A stretch of DNA of 19,437 nucleotides from an uncultured bacterium (GTDB taxonomy: Bacteria > Patescibacteriota > Minisyncoccia > Phycocordibacterales > UBA1006): NCBI GenBank assembly GCA_903920485.1, contig CAIXMG010000078.1, positions 1-19,437 on the forward strand, written 5' to 3'. Below, piece after piece: positions 12,178 to 18,924 of the stretch. The position numbers and the translations under genes are program-made. Position 1 is the stretch's first letter; every line of letters starts with the position of its first letter. The notes below the pieces were generated by a model, which did no database searches, had not been told where the DNA came from, and worked only from the letters and a program-made list of their open reading frames with translations.

Positions 12178-15165
12178 TTTCGCCAGAAACTTTTCCATCC
12201 TCTTGCAGTATTCGCATTCGCCTTTTCCATACGAAGTATTGCTGCACGGACGACTGGTCCATTCACCAGATGACAACAGATCTTGATAATCTGAAATGTC
12301 GCGAACCAGAAGTTCGATGTGCTCGTCATCGATGTGTGTGCGATAAAGAGCATTTTTTTGCTTCAGGTCTTCCTCAAGAAACAAGAGTCGTGATTCCGAA
12401 ACTTCCTTCCCTTCTGCACCGCGGATCAGATACGAATACATCGCCAGCTGACGAGCGTAGTCGGACAACCGGCCCTCGTCGTCGATCTTTTCGATCATGC
12501 CCGGCGTCTTGCTTGACCCCGTCTTGAAATCGGTAATGGTAATCGTGCCATCGGGAAACCGTTCTGTAAGGTCGATCTTCCCGTACATCGTGAGGTCCGG
12601 AAATGCCTTGTCGCGGTAACTGACGCTTCGTTCGGACACGCGATCACTTGCCAAGTCTTTGTAATATCCTTCAACCCAGGTGGTTACTGCGGCAAAGGCA
12701 TCCTTGGCAAGTCGCGCCAAGTCTTTCTTTTCATAGATGCCTTCGTGTTCCAGCGAACGAATAATGCATTCCTTAAGTACCGCTTCTTTGGGCAAGTTCT
12801 TTTCCTTGAGGATGTATTCGATCGTGCTGTGCACCGCCGACCCGAGCGCCAGCGATACGCCCTTCGGTTCGGGCAACTTGAGAAAATTTCTGAAATACCA
12901 TTTCCACGGGCATTCGAAGAAGTTGTTGAGCATCGAGACGGAGATTTTTGTTTCCGTAAAACGCTCACGCACCAGTTGCCGAATGTCAGCAATCAGGTCT
13001 CCCGGCGCCGAAGCCGCAGGCTTCGGCGCATAGTTCCTGACATCATCGGAGATGATGTCTTTCTCCGTTTCTTCGGCCGTCCTTTTCACGAAATGAGACG
13101 CCGGCAGGTCTTCGATGATCTCGGCAACCGCAAGGTCGCTACCGTTGTCGCGCTTTTCCGCATAACTCAAGGTGCAGTACTTCTTCGCTCGCGTGATGGC
13201 GACGTACAGCTCCCTTTTCGCGGTCAGCAGGTCGCGCTCCTTCACCTTTTCCTTGACCATTTCGGGAAGCGCGAACGCTCCGTGCTTTTCGGCCATGAAG
13301 ACCTCCTCGTTCAGGTGCGCAACCCATACCTGCTCGTACTCAAGCCCCTTCGACTTGTGCAGCGTCATGACATTTACACCATCATGCGCGCCGATTCGAG
13401 CCACTTCGATGTGATTGCCGTACGTATTCAATCGGGTGAAGTACTTGATGAAATCCGCCAACGATCCCGTTTGGTTTTTTTCCTCCCAGGCACCTGCGGC
13501 AACAATAAAGCTTCTTGCGACTTCGACATTCCTAAGAAGGCTTTCATGATCAGCAGATTGATCAATAAGAAATTCATTCCCAATAATGCTCACCGTATGT
13601 GACACGCGTTCATGCGACAATGCGTTCACCCACGCCTTTAATTTCTGACCAAATTTCGCAACGGCATGTTCCCCCGCAAAGAGTCCATCTTCACTTCCGT
13701 AGTTCACCAGATCGTCCAGCGTCATCTGGTCCGACTTCTTGAGGCTCTTTAGAAACTTGTGCGCCTCGAGAGGTTCAACGTGACTTCCCTCATCCAGAAC
13801 CGCCTCGGCAAGAAGCACGCCGTCGAACGGTTGCGCAATAATGCTGAGGATACGCAGAAATGCAGCCGTTTCAGGAAGCTCAAGCAGCGACATCCCCTGC
13901 TCGGACACCACCGGAAGACCCAGGGATTTCAATATCGAAACCGCGCTTCGTACATGGCGGTTCTTCGGCACCAGGAGCGCGCATTCGCTGGCAGGAATGC
14001 CGGATGCGATCAGCTTCTTGAAATGGAGTGCTGCGCCGATGATCTCGTCACGACCGTACCGATACTGGGCAAGCACGACCTGGTCCGTTCCTTTTCGATT
14101 GCTGTTAAGCGACTCGTTCGTCACGGAACTTTTCAGCAGGTCGTCCGCAAGCGAAAGGATCGGCGACGTCGAACGGTAATTTTCAGTAAGCGTAATGAGT
14201 TCCGCGGTTCCGAATGCGGTTTTGAAGTCCGTAAAGTAGTCAAGGTTCGCACCCGAAAATCCGTAGATCAGCTGGCGGTCGTCGCCCACGACAAACAGGT
14301 CAGGGCGTTCGACGTCCGACCATACGGCTTTAAGGAACCCGTTCTGCACCCCCGATGAATCCTGGTGCTCGTCGACCAGGACATACTGATAATTCTCACG
14401 AATATCAGCACGCACGTCCTCGTATTCTTCGGCAAGCTTCACCGCATATTCCAACACGTCATCGTAGTCCATCAGGCTTCGGTCGCGCTTCATGACCTCG
14501 TACTGCTCGTAAAACGCGACGACTTCCTTGCTGCGATTCAGGCTCTCGATCTGCTTCTCGACCTCCTTTTTCAACTGCCCCTTCGTCGCACCCCGTGACG
14601 AGATGCTGTCGGGGTCGTTCTGAAGCACCGAGATCTCGTTCTCGACCTGCGCCAAAAAATACGCCGGCGACATGCGTTCGCGCTTCAGCAACGAGATGAG
14701 GCTTTTCAGATCATGGAAATATTTTGAGGGATCGGTACGCGGACGTAGGTATTCCCAGTCGCCGTTCTGAAGCAGGTCGTCCACCAAGGCGACGGCGCTG
14801 GTATCGTCCAGCAGTTCCGGGACATGCGCGAAATCAAGCAGGTGGAAATGCTTCTCGACCAGTTCACCTGCAAATCCGTGGAAGGTGGAAATTTTCACAT
14901 GGCGCGCAGTCGTTCCGATGTACGTTTCGAGTCGCTCGCGCATCGCGGAAACTCCCGACCGAGTAAAGGTAAGGCATAGGATTCCCGATGGCGACGTGTC
15001 AGTCTTGATCAAAATGTTCGCAATGCGAAGTGCCAGCACCTGCGTCTTCCCGGTTCCGGGACCTGCCACGACCATGACGGGGCCGTCAAGGGTGTCGACG
15101 GCCTTCTTCTGGGCCGTGTTCAGGGCCTTGTATTTTTCCAAAAAAATTGCCGGGTCGTGGGTCAT
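12175..15165 (-). CDS. UvrD/PcrA-type helicase fused to RecB/AddB-type Fe-S nuclease
   Basis: A 996-aa superfamily 1A DNA helicase with a C-terminal PD-(D/E)XK nuclease, probably acting on DNA ends or in recombination. Helicase motifs are LNTAQKKAV (15-23), AGPGTGKT (34-41), TFTRSG, STFHGF, VDEHQD (264-269), GDDRQLIYGFSGA (294-306), TENYRS, VMTLHKSKGLEYEQVWV and ELYVAITRAKK. Motif II reads DEHQD rather than the common DEFQD/DEYQD. The nuclease has His779, Asp865, Asp879 and Lys881 (GSAVHST, GKIDL, TDFK). Cys752 with Cys974, Cys984 and Cys987 match the 4Fe-4S staple of AddB/Cas4-type nucleases. ATG 15165 is chosen because a perfect extended -10 lies six nt before it; the longer frame upstream crosses two promoters. 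Confidence 0.93.
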   Translation of the reverse strand: MTHDPAIFLEKYKALNTAQKKAVDTLDGPVMVVAGPGTGKTQVLALRIANILIKTDTSPSGILCLTFTRSGVSAMRERLETYIGTTARHVKISTFHGFAGELVEKHFHLLDFAHVPELLDDTSAVALVDDLLQNGDWEYLRPRTDPSKYFHDLKSLISLLKRERMSPAYFLAQVENEISVLQNDPDSISSRGATKGQLKKEVEKQIESLNRSKEVVAFYEQYEVMKRDRSLMDYDDVLEYAVKLAEEYEDVRADIRENYQYVLVDEHQDSSGVQNGFLKAVWSDVERPDLFVVGDDRQLIYGFSGANLDYFTDFKTAFGTAELITLTENYRSTSPILSLADDLLKSSVTNESLNSNRKGTDQVVLAQYRYGRDEIIGAALHFKKLIASGIPASECALLVPKNRHVRSAVSILKSLGLPVVSEQGMSLLELPETAAFLRILSIIAQPFDGVLLAEAVLDEGSHVEPLEAHKFLKSLKKSDQMTLDDLVNYGSEDGLFAGEHAVAKFGQKLKAWVNALSHERVSHTVSIIGNEFLIDQSADHESLLRNVEVARSFIVAAGAWEEKNQTGSLADFIKYFTRLNTYGNHIEVARIGAHDGVNVMTLHKSKGLEYEQVWVAHLNEEVFMAEKHGAFALPEMVKEKVKERDLLTAKRELYVAITRAKKYCTLSYAEKRDNGSDLAVAEIIEDLPASHFVKRTAEETEKDIISDDVRNYAPKPAASAPGDLIADIRQLVRERFTETKISVSMLNNFFECPWKWYFRNFLKLPEPKGVSLALGSAVHSTIEYILKEKNLPKEAVLKECIIRSLEHEGIYEKKDLARLAKDAFAAVTTWVEGYYKDLASDRVSERSVSYRDKAFPDLTMYGKIDLTERFPDGTITITDFKTGSSKTPGMIEKIDDEGRLSDYARQLAMYSYLIRGAEGKEVSESRLLFLEEDLKQKNALYRTHIDDEHIELLVRDISDYQDLLSSGEWTSRPCSNTSYGKGECEYCKRMEKFLAK

Positions 15166-15180
15166 GGGCCTATTATAGCA
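15163..15180 (-). promoter_or_regulatory. Leaderless-type promoter of the helicase-nuclease gene
   Basis: Extended -10 TG-C-TATAAT (hexamer 15172-15177) lies six nt (AGGCCC) before the ATG at 15165. Confidence 0.7.
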
Positions 15181-15200
15181 AAATCCACAGGTACTGTTGT

Positions 15201-15228
15201 TTGACAGTGTTTTTATTATATGTATAAT
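15201..15228 (+). promoter_or_regulatory. Sigma-70 promoter of the 140-aa gene
   Basis: Consensus TTGACA (15201-15206), 16-nt spacer, consensus TATAAT (15223-15228). It is the strongest classical promoter in the window; predicted leader about 30 nt, A-rich, without a Shine-Dalgarno sequence. Confidence 0.75.
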
Positions 15229-15265
15229 CGTAAGTCTCACAATTTCATAAACCAAAAAACTCAAC

Positions 15266-15688
15266 ATGAGCGCTCAAAAGTCACCAGCAGCGAAGACCGA
15301 GGTCTTCAAAAGTATTTTTAACCTTATCGCTACCGGCCAACCGGAGGACAGGGAATTCAGGAAGGACATCATGTCCCTCATGATCAGCAATCAGATGTAC
15401 CTGCCTGAGATCCTATCCAAGGCATCCACTCTGAAACCTGAGAAATGGGAAACGGTTATTTATAATATTCTCGCAATGACAGGACATCCCCTTGAGACAG
15501 CAACGCTGAGCGAAGAAAACAAGGCCTTCGTTCGTGCAAAGACAAAGGCGAAAAGCCTGAAGGTGGACACAAACGTCCAGATGGAATGGCAAATCCTCTT
15601 TGAAAAAATGAGGACGGAGATAGGGGGACATCAGGAGACAGCGGCAAGAACCCAACCGCAGTCAAAAGAAATACCCGCAACCGCGTAA
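15266..15688 (+). CDS. Unknown 140-aa protein
   Basis: Not recognised. A soluble, basic, helix-rich protein with an Ala/Ser/Lys-rich N-terminus (MSAQKSPAAKTEVFKSIFNL). Its central part contains LMISNQMYLPEILSKA and the low-complexity tail is Gln/Thr/Ala rich. It has a consensus promoter and a strong terminator, so it is a well-defined and perhaps highly expressed gene. The leader is A-rich before ATG (AACCAAAAAACTCAAC) with no Shine-Dalgarno sequence. It is divergent from the helicase-nuclease gene, about 100 nt apart. Confidence 0.75.
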   Translation: MSAQKSPAAKTEVFKSIFNLIATGQPEDREFRKDIMSLMISNQMYLPEILSKASTLKPEKWETVIYNILAMTGHPLETATLSEENKAFVRAKTKAKSLKVDTNVQMEWQILFEKMRTEIGGHQETAARTQPQSKEIPATA

Positions 15689-15710
15689 CCCACGCAAAAA
15701 ACTTAAAAAG

Positions 15711-15748
15711 AAAAACCCTTTCGTACCAACGGAAGGGTTTACTTTTTT
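15711..15748. terminator. Bidirectional terminator between the 140-aa and MutY-like genes
   Basis: AAACCCTTTCGT pairs with ACGGAAGGGTTT (12 bp, one G-U) around an ACCA loop. T-runs follow on the plus strand (ACTTTTTT) and on the minus strand (TTTTTC). It overlaps the TAA stop of the MutY-like gene. Confidence 0.88.
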
Positions 15749-16632
15749 AATCGGACCATTCCCTTCTTGATCTCAAGAAACCCTTCAGTTTCCATTGCCG
15801 AAACAATCTGCTCGATCCGATCAACATCGATTGTCAGATCGGCAAGTTTTTCCCTCAACGTCTCAAGGGAGATTTTTTTATTTTCAAGAAGGACCGCAAG
15901 GATCCGTCCGCGCATCTGCCGATCACTTCCCTTGAACGTGGATTGCTTGGTGTAATGGCGGCTTTTGCGGTTTGGATTGGGAATCGTCTTGCCCAAATGC
16001 GATCCGTAGTCCATCAGTGCCCAGTACCATTCACGAGGATGTTCGTGATCAAGGGTCTCTTCGATGATCGACATGATTTCTTTATCATGAATCAAGACAC
16101 CCCCCTGCCCCTCTCTAAAAGAGGGGGTTCCGAACGTCCCCTCTTTTAGAGGGGGTTGGGGGTGTTGAAAAAAGTGATGCAAGTACACCCTTCTGATATT
16201 CGTTTCGATAAACGACACCGGTTCGTTGTACGCGAATGCCGTGATCGCTCCGGCGGTATAGGGACCGATTCCTGGCAACGAAAGGATGTCGTCGAATTTT
16301 TTGGGAAATTTCCCACCGTACTCCTTGACCACGACCTCGGCTGCCTTTTTCATGCGCAAAGCCCGCGAGTTGTATCCCAGCCCCTTCCACAATCGCAATA
16401 CATCCGTTTGCGGTGCTTTGGCCAAGTCCCCGATCGTCGGAAACCACTTCATCCACGCATTGAAGAAATTCACCACGCGATCCACCTGCGTCTGCTGAAG
16501 CATGATCTCCGAAACCCAGACTTTGTAAGGAGTGATCTTCTTGCGCCACGGCAAGGCGTTCCGCTGATTGTCGGCATAAAAATCCCAGACCAGCTTCTTA
16601 AATAAGGCTTTCTTTTTCTGATCGACTGTCAT
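15739..16632 (-). CDS. mutY: MutY-like A/G-specific adenine glycosylase without Fe-S cluster, carrying a repeat-encoded insert
   Basis: A 297-aa helix-hairpin-helix glycosylase; MutY removes adenine mispaired with 8-oxoguanine. Family motifs are LPWR (27-30), SEIMLQQTQVDRV (41-53, catalytic Glu42), GLGYNSRA (85-91) and the HhH LPGIGPYTAGAI (119-130). In FIETNIRRV (141-149), Glu143 replaces the usual catalytic Asp. The protein has no cysteine, so the usual 4Fe-4S loop is absent and NPNRKSRHYTKQ stands there. The C-terminus looks like a small winged-helix segment rather than a NUDIX-like recognition domain. Residues ~157-179 (HPQPPLKEGTFGTPSFREG...) are encoded by a palindromic repeat inserted in frame between two conserved parts. 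An extended -10 (TACCAT) lies eight nt before the ATG. Confidence 0.88.
   Translation of the reverse strand: MTVDQKKKALFKKLVWDFYADNQRNALPWRKKITPYKVWVSEIMLQQTQVDRVVNFFNAWMKWFPTIGDLAKAPQTDVLRLWKGLGYNSRALRMKKAAEVVVKEYGGKFPKKFDDILSLPGIGPYTAGAITAFAYNEPVSFIETNIRRVYLHHFFQHPQPPLKEGTFGTPSFREGQGGVLIHDKEIMSIIEETLDHEHPREWYWALMDYGSHLGKTIPNPNRKSRHYTKQSTFKGSDRQMRGRILAVLLENKKISLETLREKLADLTIDVDRIEQIVSAMETEGFLEIKKGMVRLKK
16098..16164. repeat. 67-bp palindromic element inside the MutY-like gene
   Basis: Two ~28-nt arms form an imperfect palindrome around TTCCGAACG. Each arm contains its own short palindrome, CCCCTCTAAAAGAGGGG. The whole can fold as one long hairpin or as two hairpins side by side. It has no in-frame stop and adds 22-23 residues to the protein. 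The design recalls Rickettsia palindromic elements, but the sequence family is not one I can name. Confidence 0.8.
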
Positions 16633-16649
16633 ATACTCCCATGGTATCA
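16630..16649 (-). promoter_or_regulatory. Near-leaderless promoter of the MutY-like gene
   Basis: Extended -10 TG-A-TACCAT (hexamer 16641-16646) lies eight nt before the ATG at 16632. Confidence 0.45.
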
Positions 16650-16668
16650 GATAATTTACTTTTTATTT

Positions 16669-17028
16669 ATGGACGACCTCAAGAAGAAAACCACAGGAAA
16701 GGCCGCCACTTTCCTTCAGGAATTCAAGACCTTCGCCTTTCAGGGAAACGTGATCGATCTGGCGATCGGCATCGTGATCGGTACGGCCTTCAATGCCGTT
16801 ATAACCTCGCTGGTCAACGACATCATCATGCAGGCGATCGCCTGGGCGTTCGGCAAGCCGGACTTTTCGAAAATCGTGATCGGTCCGATCCATATCGGGA
16901 ACTTCATCACAGCCATCGTGAACTTCCTCATCATCGCGCTGTCCGTCTTCGTCGCCCTGAAGTTCGTCATGCGATGGATGCCGAAGAAGGAAGAAGCTGC
17001 TACGCCCACAACGACACCGACGGTGTAA
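16669..17028 (+). CDS. mscL: Large-conductance mechanosensitive channel
   Basis: A 119-aa MscL, a membrane channel that opens under extreme tension to release solutes on osmotic downshock. EFKTFAFQGNVIDLAIGIVIGTAFNAVITSLVNDIIM (18-54) is the classic N-terminal amphipathic helix plus TM1. GNFITAIVNFLIIALSVF forms TM2. A KKEE cytoplasmic tail follows with a Thr/Pro end. The N-terminus is about 13 residues longer than many family members (MDDLKKKTTGKAATFLQ). A possible -10 GATAAT (16650-16655) would give a leader of about six nt; no Shine-Dalgarno sequence is visible. It is divergent from the MutY-like gene with only 36 bp between the starts. Confidence 0.95.
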   Translation: MDDLKKKTTGKAATFLQEFKTFAFQGNVIDLAIGIVIGTAFNAVITSLVNDIIMQAIAWAFGKPDFSKIVIGPIHIGNFITAIVNFLIIALSVFVALKFVMRWMPKKEEAATPTTTPTV

Positions 17029-17039
17029 TAGCCTCAAAC

Positions 17040-17082
17040 AAAAAGTCCCCTTGCAAGGGGACTTTTCTTTTCTTTTTTCACC
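17040..17082. terminator. Bidirectional terminator between mscL and the secreted-protein gene
   Basis: AAAAGTCCCCTTGCAAGGGGACTTTT is a perfect palindromic stem followed by T-rich DNA on the plus strand and TTTTTG on the minus strand. It ends both convergent genes. Confidence 0.85.
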
Positions 17083-17083
17083 A

Positions 17084-17494
17084 TCATTCTTTCTGGTAAA
17101 TCAGACGGATCACGATGTCACCACGGTTGGCCTTCTCATCCCTTATGGCAACCATCAGGGTCGGGCAACCCCTGTCAGCGTTGGGCCATGACATTCCGGG
17201 AGAGACGCTCGAGATTTCGGGAAACGTATCGATCGCAGTTACGAGCATGATGTTCCTCTCGACACCGTTTTCGACGATGGTAACGTTTGAAATGCTCAAG
17301 GGTGCACCGTAGGATTGTGCCAGCAGTTCCCTGGCAGCATCCGATGTGTCGTCCTTGGCCGCCAGATAGGCACGCGCAATGTCCTCTTCAAGGGTCGAGT
17401 CGCAGGCTTTTGGGGCAATGGGCAGGCCTTGAGCGAAAAAGATCTTGGGGGCGAGCAACAGGGTTGCAAGAAGGATAATATTGAGTTTTTTCAT
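17084..17494 (-). CDS. Small secreted protein of unknown function
   Basis: A 136-aa protein with a clear signal peptide: MKKLNIILLATLLLAPKIFFAQG, with likely cleavage after the Ala of FFA. The mature part has two cysteines (ACDSTLEED and DRGCPTLM), which could form a disulfide. It has a beta-rich C-terminal half (ISNVTIVENGVERNIMLVTAIDTF and a final DIVIRLIYQKE). No known domain recognised. The ATG at 17494 is chosen because the longer frame upstream crosses the msrB terminator and has no signal-peptide logic. An extended -10 (TG-A-CATAGT, hexamer 17526-17531) lies 31 nt before the start. Confidence 0.72.
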   Translation of the reverse strand: MKKLNIILLATLLLAPKIFFAQGLPIAPKACDSTLEEDIARAYLAAKDDTSDAARELLAQSYGAPLSISNVTIVENGVERNIMLVTAIDTFPEISSVSPGMSWPNADRGCPTLMVAIRDEKANRGDIVIRLIYQKE

Positions 17495-17525
17495 GATGTT
17501 TTGATTTTGTGAAACAATTAGCCTG

Positions 17526-17534
17526 ACTATGTCA
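17526..17534 (-). promoter_or_regulatory. Extended -10 of the secreted-protein gene
   Basis: TG-A-CATAGT, nearly identical to the element before the EgtD-like gene (TG-A-CATAAT). It predicts a leader of about 25 nt. Confidence 0.4.
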
Positions 17535-17543
17535 TATGCATTA

Positions 17544-17568
17544 CAAAAAGCAAGTGCTACTTGCTTTT
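17544..17568 (-). terminator. Terminator overlapping the 3' end of msrB
   Basis: AAAAGCAAGT-AGC-ACTTGCTTTT plus T-run on the minus strand. The stem's 5' arm encodes the last residues, and the TAG stop codon lies at the base of the loop. Confidence 0.75.
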
Positions 17569-17978
17569 GGGAACGAACTTCATGCTCACGGAATTGATGC
17601 AGAACCGATTCCCCGTTGAGATCACTCCCGGTTTCAGTTCCCCTTTCGGTCCGTCGGGAAATAGGTGCCCAAGATGTCCGCCACATCGGGTGCACGTTGC
17701 TTCCACACGATGCATGCCGTGGCTGAAGTCTTCGGTGAGTTCCACCGTTCCCTCGCGAGCCTTGTCGAAGGCAGGCCATCCGCAGCCTGAATCGAACTTG
17801 CGTTCGGAATCAAACAGTTCGAGTCCACACGCGGCACAGACATAGGTTCCCTCTTCAAACTTCTCGTCGTACTCGCCGGTAAACGGTGCCTCAGTTCCCT
17901 TTACGCGAAGAACTCGGTACTCCTCTCGGGCGTCAGGATCTTCTTCCACTCCTCATCGGTTTTGATAATCTTTTCCAT
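17557..17978 (-). CDS. msrB: Peptide-methionine (R)-S-oxide reductase, frameshifted near the 5' end
   Basis: MsrB reduces methionine-R-sulfoxide in proteins. The main frame (open from 17949) contains YVCAACG, FDSGCGWPAF, HRVEATCTRCGGHLGH and GNRFCINS. Together these give the four zinc cysteines and the catalytic cysteine in RFCINS. The natural N-terminus lies in another frame: an ATG at 17978 encodes MEKIIKTDEEWKKILTPE, the usual MsrB start, then continues into a stop. Removing one AG pair at 17923-17924 (GAGAG to GAG) joins TPE to EYRVLR and gives about 139 aa. The ATG overlaps the exporter gene's stop (TAATG), which supports it as the true start. Either a recent two-base duplication inactivated the gene, or this is a sequencing or assembly error. 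Confidence 0.88.
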
Positions 17979-18616
17979 TACAGGAATTTTACCACGGTAA
18001 GCAGCAGGATGCCTACTCCCAACAGCGTGATGATACCGCCTGTGATGTAATTGATCCTCTGCACCAATTCATCGCGATTACGTCGCCTGAGGAACCAGAT
18101 CCCCTGCCCGATCAGGAACCATAGGAAGCAGGATCCCGCGACGATCCCCGCGATCGATACCGCGGTGCCGACCTTGTCGATGTGTCGATGGCCGATATGC
18201 GCGAAAATCTCGAACGCCAACGCGAACCACACGATCAGGCTTGGGTTGAGGATGTTGATGAAGAACGTCGAGGCGATGTCGCGCGTCGGATGCTTCATCT
18301 CCTCGTCGACCTGGAGCTCGAGCTTCTTCTTCATGGAATTGACCCCGATGAAGACCAAGAGTATCCCGAGCGCAAGTTCGCCGTAGAGCGTGTACGCCTT
18401 CACGAAATGAAGGATGCCGTGCAGTCCGAACCCGACGACGATCGCGTAGAATCCATCCGACAGCGCCATGCCGAGCGCGGAATACATGCCCGACTTCATC
18501 CCGAACAGGTAAAACCGGCGAATGATAAGAAAACCGACTGGTCCGTACGGAAGCGCGACGCAGATACCGGCCACCATTCCCATCAGAAACAGGAGGATCA
18601 CAAAAAGAAAACTCAT
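17978..18616 (-). CDS. LysE-family exporter
   Basis: A 212-aa inner-membrane protein with about six helices, of the LysE/RhtB amino-acid exporter superfamily. The N-terminal motif GICVALPYGPVGFLIIRRFYLFGMKSGMYSALGMALSDGFYAIVVG includes the family's conserved proline-rich GPVG turn and the helix-2 Asp. A charged cytoplasmic loop (KKKLELQVDEEMKHPTRD) precedes TFFINILNPSLIVWFA, a second family hallmark. The exported substrate is unknown. The gene is coupled to msrB by a TAATG overlap. A -10 TATACT lies seven nt before the ATG. Confidence 0.87.
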   Translation of the reverse strand: MSFLFVILLFLMGMVAGICVALPYGPVGFLIIRRFYLFGMKSGMYSALGMALSDGFYAIVVGFGLHGILHFVKAYTLYGELALGILLVFIGVNSMKKKLELQVDEEMKHPTRDIASTFFINILNPSLIVWFALAFEIFAHIGHRHIDKVGTAVSIAGIVAGSCFLWFLIGQGIWFLRRRNRDELVQRINYITGGIITLLGVGILLLTVVKFL

Positions 18617-18629
18617 ACGCGACAGTATA
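18614..18629 (-). promoter_or_regulatory. Leaderless-type promoter of the LysE-family gene
   Basis: TATACT (18624-18629) lies seven nt before the ATG at 18616. This one has CG rather than TG at the extended position. Confidence 0.5.
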
Positions 18630-18671
18630 TCGCATTTTTGGCATTTTGTGCTAGGATAAGGTCCATCGGAG

Positions 18672-18704
18672 GCATATCATAGTCGCTTACGCTCCTTGAT
18701 ATGC
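18672..18704. repeat. Inverted repeat upstream of the tRNA-Ser gene
   Basis: GCATATCA and TGATATGC form a perfect 8-bp inverted repeat around a 17-nt loop, in the gap between the divergent exporter gene and the tRNA. A second pair of arms, AAAAAATA (18711-18718) and TATTTTTT (18740-18747), lies just downstream, next to the tRNA acceptor. Either could be part of the tRNA promoter region. Confidence 0.4.
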
Positions 18705-18747
18705 ACTCTCAAAAAATATGGTCGCGCATGGACGCTCTCTATTTTTT

Positions 18748-18835
18748 GGAGGATTCGCATAGCGGTCTAGTGCGCTCGCTTGGAAAGCGGGTGTGGGTTA
18801 CACCACCAGGAGTTCGAATCTCCTATCCTCCGCCA
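18748..18835 (+). tRNA. tRNA-Ser (GGA)
   Basis: An 88-nt class II tRNA with encoded CCA. The acceptor GGAGGAT pairs with ATCCTCC, followed by discriminator G and CCA. The anticodon arm CTCGC-TTGGAAA-GCGGG has GGA at positions 34-36, reading UCC/UCU serine codons. There is a long variable arm (around GTGTGGGTTACACC) and a T arm AGGAG-TTCGAAT-CTCCT. All features agree with tRNA-Ser. Confidence 0.96.
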
Positions 18836-18838
18836 TTG

Positions 18839-18886
18839 ACAGGTAGCACGAGATATGTTGTTAAAAAGCATGTCGTGCTAGCCCTG
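18839..18886 (+). repeat. Hairpin after tRNA-Ser
   Basis: TAGCACGA (18844-18851) and TCGTGCTA, extended by CAGG / CCTG with a small bulge, enclose a ~21-nt loop just after the tRNA's CCA. The T-run after it is weak (TATTCTTAG...CTTTTT), so it may be a terminator or a processing hairpin for the tRNA transcript. Confidence 0.45.
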
Positions 18887-18924
18887 TATTCTTAGTCTTT
18901 TTAGAGACGAAGAAGTAGTTTTTG

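Noticed and set aside
12745..13602. 285-codon frame antisense to the helicase-nuclease
   Set aside because: Arg-rich shadow frame without start signals or motifs.
15166..15267. Longer start for the helicase-nuclease
   Set aside because: It would include its own -10 and the divergent promoter of the 140-aa gene; LNTAQ near residue 15 from ATG 15165 is the normal UvrD spacing.
16098..16164. Palindrome inside the MutY-like gene as a terminator or CRISPR repeat
   Set aside because: No T-run follows on either strand, it is read through in frame by a conserved gene, and there is no repeated spacer structure. No CRISPR array was seen anywhere in the window.
17495..17779. Long upstream extension of the secreted protein
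   Set aside because: It is antisense-frame overlap with msrB and its terminator; the signal peptide starts at 17494.
17557..17949. MsrB as a normal gene with a GTG start at 17949
   Set aside because: The typical MsrB N-terminus exists just upstream in another frame with a TAATG-coupled ATG, so a frameshift explains the data better.
10293..18886. Shared CTAGCCCTGT at 10305-10314 and 18880-18889 as a dispersed repeat
   Set aside because: Only 10 identical bases with different flanks; not enough to call a repeat.
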